64,000 nucleotides of DNA, from assembly GCF_037963865.1 (NCBI RefSeq), contig NZ_CP150170.1, positions 2,728,001-2,792,000 on the forward strand, read 5' to 3'. Each line of letters opens with the position of its first letter. The first letter of the stretch is position 1. Below the pieces are notes generated by a model. That model worked only from the letters and a program-made list of their open reading frames with translations, had not been told where the DNA came from and did not search any database. The translations under genes and the position numbers were made by a program. Shown here piece after piece: positions 59,405 through 64,000 of the stretch. Origin of the DNA: Paenibacillus sp. FSL R10-2734. Its GTDB lineage: Bacteria > Bacillota > Bacilli > Paenibacillales > Paenibacillaceae.

Positions 59405-60601
59405 GTGAGAAAAATGCGTTTTGCTGTGCTTGTGCTCTGTATCGTTGTGTCGGTTTTAGGACCGGTGTCAGGTGCTTATGCTGAGGAAAAAAGCAAGAAT
59501 GCTGGCAGTAAGACTGCCGCTGTAGATCTTGCGCCTGGTGCGCGTTCCGCGATTCTAATGGATGCAGGCACCGGCACTATTATTTATGAAAAGAACAGCC
59601 ATGATAAGCTGCCTCCCGCAAGTATTACGAAGATTATGACGATGCTGCTTACGGTGGAAGCGCTGGATGAAGGAAGGCTGCAACTGACGGACAAGGTGCG
59701 CACGAGTGAATATGCCGCATCGATGGGCGGATCGCAAATTTTCCTGGAGCCTGGTGAAGAAATGACGGTGGACGAGATGCTGAAAGGCATCGCTATGGCC
59801 TCCGGTAATGATGCATCTGTGGCGATGGCAGAGAAAATAGCTGGTTCGGAGAGCGCTTTTGTCGATCTGATGAATAAACGTGCAGAGGAGCTGGGTCTAA
59901 AAGATACCCATTTTGCCAACTGCAACGGTCTTCCGGCCGCCAATCACTATTCCTCAGCTTATGATATTGCGGTCATTAGTCGGGAACTTTTGAAGCATGA
60001 TCAAATTATCAAATATACCGGTTCCTATCAGGATTACTTACGTAAGGATTCAACCAAACCGTTCTGGTTGGTGAACACGAACAAGCTGGTGCGTTTCTAC
60101 ACTGGTGCTGATGGACTGAAGACAGGTTATACAGCCGAGGCTAAATTCTGTCTGTCCGCTACAGCTGCAAGAGATGGCCTGCGTGCTGTCGCTGTTGTGC
60201 TAGGCGAGCCGAACACGAAGACACGCAACAGTGAAGTGTCAGGCATGTTCGATTACCTGTTCTCGCAATATAAAGTACACACGATCCACAAAGAAGGGGA
60301 TGCGATTGGCACCCTAAAGATTGAGAAGGGCGTAAAGTCCGAGCTGCTGATTACGGCGAAAGAGACGTACAGTGTTCTTTTGAAAAAAGGTGGGACCCAA
60401 GAAGGCATTCGCCACGAGCTAGTGCTGCCGGAAAGCGTGAAGGCTCCAGTGGCTGAAGGTCAATCCGTGGGCAAGCTGGTTGTCTACCAAGGAACCAATG
60501 TGATTAAGGAATATGAATTAAAAGCAGGGGAAGCTGTGCCGAAAGCAAGCTGGTGGAAGCTCTTTAAGCGCACAACAGGCTCGATGTTCGGCGTGGATTA
60601 A
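59405..60601 (+). CDS. dacF: D-alanyl-D-alanine carboxypeptidase DacF
   Basis: A 398-residue secreted penicillin-binding protein. The signal peptide ends near SGAYAEE. Active-site motifs: SxxK in PASITKIM near residue 76, SGN in ASGNDAS, KTG in LKTGYTAE. It trims peptidoglycan side chains; in B. subtilis, forespore DacF adjusts cortex cross-linking. The start is GTG 59405, with AGGAGGGG 8 bases upstream. It precedes spoIIAA, as in B. subtilis. Confidence 0.93.
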   Translation: MRKMRFAVLVLCIVVSVLGPVSGAYAEEKSKNAGSKTAAVDLAPGARSAILMDAGTGTIIYEKNSHDKLPPASITKIMTMLLTVEALDEGRLQLTDKVRTSEYAASMGGSQIFLEPGEEMTVDEMLKGIAMASGNDASVAMAEKIAGSESAFVDLMNKRAEELGLKDTHFANCNGLPAANHYSSAYDIAVISRELLKHDQIIKYTGSYQDYLRKDSTKPFWLVNTNKLVRFYTGADGLKTGYTAEAKFCLSATAARDGLRAVAVVLGEPNTKTRNSEVSGMFDYLFSQYKVHTIHKEGDAIGTLKIEKGVKSELLITAKETYSVLLKKGGTQEGIRHELVLPESVKAPVAEGQSVGKLVVYQGTNVIKEYELKAGEAVPKASWWKLFKRTTGSMFGVD

Positions 60602-60624
60602 AAACAGTTTTTTTGTAGATTGCC

Positions 60625-60657
60625 CCCATGTACTCTGTAGATTCATAGGGGTTTTCT
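60625..60657 (+). terminator. Hairpin after dacF
   Basis: CCCCATG and CATAGGGG pair with one bulge, followed by TTTTCTTC. It would end dacF transcription just before the spoIIA promoter, though read-through is possible. Confidence 0.6.
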
Positions 60658-60662
60658 TCTAG

Positions 60663-60704
60663 TTTTGTCGTGAGGCAGGATTCCTGATTTGCCGCGTAGA
60701 AAAC
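60663..60704 (+). promoter_or_regulatory. Sigma-H promoter and Spo0A box of the spoIIA operon
   Basis: GCAGGATTC (60675-60683) and GTAGAAAAC (60696-60704), 12 bases apart, match the sigma-H pattern RnAGGAwww-N11-12-RnmGAATww with one or two changes. TTTTGTCGTG at 60663-60672 resembles a Spo0A box just upstream. B. subtilis spoIIA is driven by sigma-H and Spo0A~P, so the context fits. Confidence 0.65.
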
Positions 60705-60776
60705 CTTGTCCTTGTAGGGAATAGGTACAGTCTTTCAAGGTCAGTTTTCAAAGCAACGAAGAGGAGAGTGGCAAAC

Positions 60777-61130
60777 ATGAATTCTCATGTGGAGATGGAG
60801 CATCACAGGGGTGTGTTGATTGTCCGTTTATCAGGGGAGCTGGATCATCACGCAGCCGATTTTGTAAGAATGGATATGGATGAAGCGATTATGCGTAGTC
60901 AGGTATCGCATTTGGTTCTTAGTCTTAAGCATCTGCAGTTTATGGACAGTTCAGGCCTAGGTGTGATTCTGGGCAGGTATAAACTGATCCACAGTAAAGG
61001 TGGAAAAATGGCTGTGTGTGATGCAACGGCACCAGTGAAGCGGCTTCTGGAAATGTCAGGCCTCTTCAAAATCATGCCCCTATATGACGACGAGAGCACT
61101 GCACTCTCGGATTTGGAGGTTGCGTTATGA
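60777..61130 (+). CDS. spoIIAA: Anti-sigma F factor antagonist SpoIIAA
   Basis: A 117-residue STAS-domain protein, the same length as B. subtilis SpoIIAA. The phosphorylated Ser is in FMDSSGLGVILGRYK near residue 57. Unphosphorylated SpoIIAA binds SpoIIAB and frees sigma-F in the forespore. GAGGAG at 60761-60766 fits ATG 60777 better than GTG 60768. It overlaps spoIIAB by four bases. Confidence 0.96.
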   Translation: MNSHVEMEHHRGVLIVRLSGELDHHAADFVRMDMDEAIMRSQVSHLVLSLKHLQFMDSSGLGVILGRYKLIHSKGGKMAVCDATAPVKRLLEMSGLFKIMPLYDDESTALSDLEVAL

Positions 61131-61582
61131 CAAATAGTAAGGCTGGTAACTTCATGAATGTGCAGTTCGCTGCACGCTCGGAGAACGAATCGTTCGCGCG
61201 TGTAGTCGTAGCGGCATTTGTTTCCCGGCTTGATCCTACGATGGACGAGCTGAATGATCTGAAGACAGTCGTGTCGGAAGCGGTCACCAACTGTATTATT
61301 CATGGGTATGATAGTGATCCGGAAGGTATTGTGACCATCTCGGCATCACTGGACAACGAAACGGTACATTTAACCATTGAGGATCAGGGACGGGGCATTG
61401 AGGATTTAGAGCTGGCGCAACAGCCGCTGTACACCTCTAAGCCAGAACTGGAGCGGTCGGGCATGGGCTTTACTATTATGGAGAATTTCATGGATGAATT
61501 TGAAGTCACTAGTGAACCGGGACACGGTACTTCTATCTCAATGAAGAAAACCATCGTCTCGAAAAAAGCTTTATACAATTAG
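61127..61582 (+). CDS. spoIIAB: Anti-sigma F factor, serine kinase SpoIIAB
   Basis: A 151-residue GHKL-type kinase. The N box is EAVTNCIIHGY, G1 IEDQGRGIEDL and G2 ERSGMGFTIMENFMD. It holds sigma-F inactive and phosphorylates SpoIIAA. The ATGA overlap with spoIIAA suggests translational coupling, giving matched amounts. It begins 4 bases before the spoIIAA stop ends. Confidence 0.96.
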   Translation: MTNSKAGNFMNVQFAARSENESFARVVVAAFVSRLDPTMDELNDLKTVVSEAVTNCIIHGYDSDPEGIVTISASLDNETVHLTIEDQGRGIEDLELAQQPLYTSKPELERSGMGFTIMENFMDEFEVTSEPGHGTSISMKKTIVSKKALYN

Positions 61583-61593
61583 GGGTTGGAGCC

Positions 61594-62349
61594 ATGGATG
61601 CAGAGTCAAAAAAAGCTCCGCCGACCTATTTGGACGATGCGGAGGTCAAACGTCTTATCGCACTCAGTCAGGCCGGAGATAGTCTTGCCCGAGACACGCT
61701 TGTAAGCTGTAATATCCGACTGGTCTGGTCGGTAGTACAGCGGTTTATGAATCGCGGGTATGAGCCTGACGATTTGTTCCAGATCGGTTGCATCGGACTC
61801 TTGAAGTCCGTTGATAAATTTGATCTCAGCTATGAGGTCAAGTTCTCCACCTATGCGGTGCCGATGATTATCGGTGAGATTCAGCGTTTCCTTCGTGACG
61901 ATGGTACCTTAAAAGTCAGTCGTTCCCTTAAGGAAATGGCTAACAAGGTTCGCAAGATGAAGGATGAAATGTCTAAAACGCTTGATCGTCTGCCTACGAT
62001 TGGTGAAGTTGCGGAAGCACTCGGGGTTACTCCCGAAGAAGTGGTATTCGCTCAGGAAGCCAATAAGCCGCCGACCTCTATTCATGAGACGGTGTTCGAG
62101 AATGATGGCGATCCGATCACGCTGATTGATCAAATCGCTGACGAATCACAGGAGCGTTGGTTCGATAAGCTGGCATTAAATGAAGCTATCGGAGGCCTTA
62201 GCGAACGTGAACGTCTGATCGTCTATCTTCGATACTATCGTGACCAAACGCAGTCGGAGGTCGCCAGTCGTCTAGGGATTTCTCAAGTGCAGGTATCCCG
62301 GCTGGAGAAGAAAATATTGCAAAATATCCGTGAGCAGATTGCTCAGTAG
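61594..62349 (+). CDS. sigF: RNA polymerase sigma-F factor
   Basis: A 251-residue sigma-70-type factor with region 2 (DLFQIGCIGLLKSVDKFD, then STYAVPMIIGEIQRFLRDD), region 3 and region 4 (SEVASRLGISQVQVSRLEKKI). It is the first forespore-specific sigma factor. It lies 11 bases after spoIIAB, with AGGGGTTGGAG before the ATG. It is the last gene of the operon and is followed by a strong terminator. Confidence 0.97.
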   Translation: MDAESKKAPPTYLDDAEVKRLIALSQAGDSLARDTLVSCNIRLVWSVVQRFMNRGYEPDDLFQIGCIGLLKSVDKFDLSYEVKFSTYAVPMIIGEIQRFLRDDGTLKVSRSLKEMANKVRKMKDEMSKTLDRLPTIGEVAEALGVTPEEVVFAQEANKPPTSIHETVFENDGDPITLIDQIADESQERWFDKLALNEAIGGLSERERLIVYLRYYRDQTQSEVASRLGISQVQVSRLEKKILQNIREQIAQ

Positions 62350-62396
62350 GATAAAGCTAATCATGTAATGACGCTTGTAAAATAGCGAATTGGAAG

Positions 62397-62427
62397 AAAA
62401 AGCCGCCCCGAAAAGGGGGGGCTTTTT
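62397..62427 (+). terminator. Terminator after sigF
   Basis: AAAAAGCCGCCCC and GGGGGGGCTTTTT form a GC-rich stem with a GAAAA loop; the right arm ends in five T. Confidence 0.92.
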
Positions 62428-62446
62428 ATGTGGAGGTGATCTCAAT

Positions 62447-64000
62447 ATGCATGCACTCGGCGACGAGAATGTGATCACATGGTCTATAGATATGGAAGAA
62501 AATCTGCTGACGATGTCGAATGGTTTAGAGAAATGGGTAGGTGTCACAAGTAAGGCTATTTCGCATAGCCCTAATTTTCTGCGGGAATTTGTGTATGTAG
62601 TGGATCTTGATCAATATGATACCTACATGGAAAGATTGAATGCTGGTCTTATCAGTAGTCTTGAGTATCGGATGCAACGATCTACTGAAGAACTTAAGTG
62701 GGTTCAAAGTATTGGTACGCCAATTCTAAATGAGGATAATAAGGTCTGCCGAATAGATGGAGTTATGCTGGACATTACTGAACAAAAAAAGGCGCAAATT
62801 CAATTAGAAAGCACATTTTCTTTGTATCAACAAATGCTCTCCAAGCTTGATGTGGCAATTTGGTCTTTCGATTACGTATCTAAGAAAGTGCTATTTATAT
62901 CGGATGCCATTTTCAATATCACCGGTTATTCAGTTGAAGAGGCGAAGGAGGATGACTTTTGGCTCCGTATTGCGCATAAGGAAGAAAATCCTTTGGATCA
63001 GGAGATCATGTCAACGGCTCTGCAGGGGATTCCAATGCTTACTGAATATCGGATCATCCACGCAAATGGTGAGCCTCGATGGTTACAGGTCAGGATCATA
63101 CCCAGTCTAGATGAATCCCAAGCGGTGGTTCGGCTTGATGGGATATTGGCAGATATCACTGAAAAAAAGTGTATGAAAGAGGCTTTCTTCAAAAGTGAAC
63201 AACGTTATAAATCTTTATTTGATTATAACTCAGACGTCGTATGTGAACTGGATCTGCAAGGGAATATTTTAGCAATTAATTCTGCGGCAGAGCAAATTAC
63301 TGGAGAATCTTTAAGTATGGTCGGAGAGAAATTGTCCATTATGAATCTATTTGGAGCAGAGAATATACCAAGGATGGCGGATTATTTTGAAAGAACAGTA
63401 CGAGGATCTGCTCAGCATTATGTTGTGACATCTTCCCGCAAGGATGGAAAAGTGAGTCACTGGTCTATGAAAAATGTCCCGGTATATGTGAATAGTCGTA
63501 TTGTTGGTGCTTTTGTGGTCGCTAAAGATATAACATCAACAGTAGAAGTAGAGCACAAGCTGGTGCAACGTGAAGCAGAATACAGACTTATTATTAATAA
63601 CATGAAGGATATGATGGGTGTTCTAGATCAGAAAGGGAATTTCATTGTAGCTTCCCCCTCCTGTGAGACCCTAATCGGTATTCCTGTAGGCTTAATCAAA
63701 GACACTACTATACTAAAATATATCGATCCAGATGAGCAAGAAAGCTTGCGTGAACAGATATCAAATATTTTTAGGACAAAAGCAAGCATGATGTTTTACA
63801 ATCGTTTTATTCATTCAAAAGGTTATATCTTAAATTTAGAATGTCTTGCTACTCCCGTTCTAGGTGAGGATGGAGAAGTAATGAGTATTGTAATTGTAGC
63901 AAGAGATATTACCAAGAGAGTGCAAATGGAAAAAGAATTAAGGGAAAGCGAGGAGTTCAATCAGCAGTTGATCAAGCTATCACCTGAAGCGGTCGTTCTT
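62447..64000 (+). CDS. Multi-PAS-domain sensor protein, C-terminus outside the window
   Basis: The frame is open from ATG 62447, preceded by GGAGGTGAT at 62432-62440, to the window edge, 518 residues with no stop. It consists of about four PAS/PAC units in series: the linkers VMLDITEQKKAQ (near residue 105), GILADITEKKCMK (near 240), VVAKDITSTVEVE (near 365) and VARDITKRVQME (near 490) each end a unit, and a fifth starts at the edge. There is no membrane segment, so it is a cytoplasmic sensor. PAS arrays like this usually lead into a histidine kinase or GGDEF/EAL output, which cannot be seen here. Its place behind sigF suggests, but does not show, a sporulation link. Confidence 0.85.
   Translation, partial: MHALGDENVITWSIDMEENLLTMSNGLEKWVGVTSKAISHSPNFLREFVYVVDLDQYDTYMERLNAGLISSLEYRMQRSTEELKWVQSIGTPILNEDNKVCRIDGVMLDITEQKKAQIQLESTFSLYQQMLSKLDVAIWSFDYVSKKVLFISDAIFNITGYSVEEAKEDDFWLRIAHKEENPLDQEIMSTALQGIPMLTEYRIIHANGEPRWLQVRIIPSLDESQAVVRLDGILADITEKKCMKEAFFKSEQRYKSLFDYNSDVVCELDLQGNILAINSAAEQITGESLSMVGEKLSIMNLFGAENIPRMADYFERTVRGSAQHYVVTSSRKDGKVSHWSMKNVPVYVNSRIVGAFVVAKDITSTVEVEHKLVQREAEYRLIINNMKDMMGVLDQKGNFIVASPSCETLIGIPVGLIKDTTILKYIDPDEQESLREQISNIFRTKASMMFYNRFIHSKGYILNLECLATPVLGEDGEVMSIVIVARDITKRVQMEKELRESEEFNQQLIKLSPEAVVL

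Overview
The window reads as a chromosomal segment of a spore-forming, Gram-positive bacterium of the Paenibacillus type. The reasons are the Bacillus-like order of sporulation and housekeeping genes (spoIIIA-acc-asp23-nusB-folD-xse-ispA-dxs-argR-recN-spoIVB-spo0A, later nudF-spoIIM-fur-xerD-deoB-punA-dacF-spoIIA-sigF), strong AGGAGG-type ribosome binding sites, small Bacillales proteins (Sda, Prli42, MciZ) and long repeat-rich intergenic stretches. The genus is an inference; no rRNA or tRNA genes were seen.

Layout. 1-4.7 kb: the spoIIIA operon (AB, cut by the window edge, to AH), which builds the mother-cell side of the feeding-tube channel. 4.8-8.1 kb: accBC, an Asp23-family protein, its membrane anchor AmaP and a DUF2273 protein. 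8.6-20.7 kb: nusB, folD, xseAB, ispA, dxs, a TlyA-type methyltransferase, an unknown membrane protein, argR, recN, spoIVB and spo0A. 20.7-24.5 kb: an accessory block with two arms of 51-bp tandem repeats and an AT-rich ABC-F gene, bounded on both sides by the 3' end of spo0A (the second copy is a decayed fragment). 24.6-30.4 kb: a stalk-domain protein and a sulfonate-type ABC transporter with two permeases and an FMN-dependent monooxygenase. 30.5-35.8 kb: a MazG-like protein, an XRE regulator, sda, a four-gene Agr-like/LytTR quorum-sensing operon without histidine kinase or receiver domain, a DinB-like protein and thymidine kinase.

36-46 kb: a heterodimeric ABC exporter, yqzF, the branched-chain 2-oxoacid dehydrogenase complex (lpdV, bkdAA, bkdAB, bkdB), lipB and prli42. 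The placement of lipB next to a lipoylated E2 makes functional sense. 46.5-49.3 kb: an M20 peptidase and an apparently intact IS3-family element. 49.5-62.3 kb: mciZ, nudF, an endonuclease Q-like gene, spoIIM, fur, yqzK, xerD, nucleoside salvage genes (deoB, punA, pdp), a serine hydrolase, dacF and the spoIIAA-spoIIAB-sigF operon. 62.4 kb to the end: a multi-PAS sensor protein cut by the window edge.

Much of the window serves sporulation: Spo0A (entry), Sda (checkpoint), SpoIIAA/AB/SigF (forespore control), SpoIIM and SpoIIIA (engulfment and channel), SpoIVB (sigma-K checkpoint), MciZ (Z-ring inhibition), DacF (spore peptidoglycan). The parts most worth a second look are the Agr-like/LytTR operon at 32.8-34.4 kb, whose AgrD-like peptide lacks the usual ring nucleophile, and the 3.75-kb block bounded by duplicated spo0A ends, which contains the mirrored 51-bp repeat arms.
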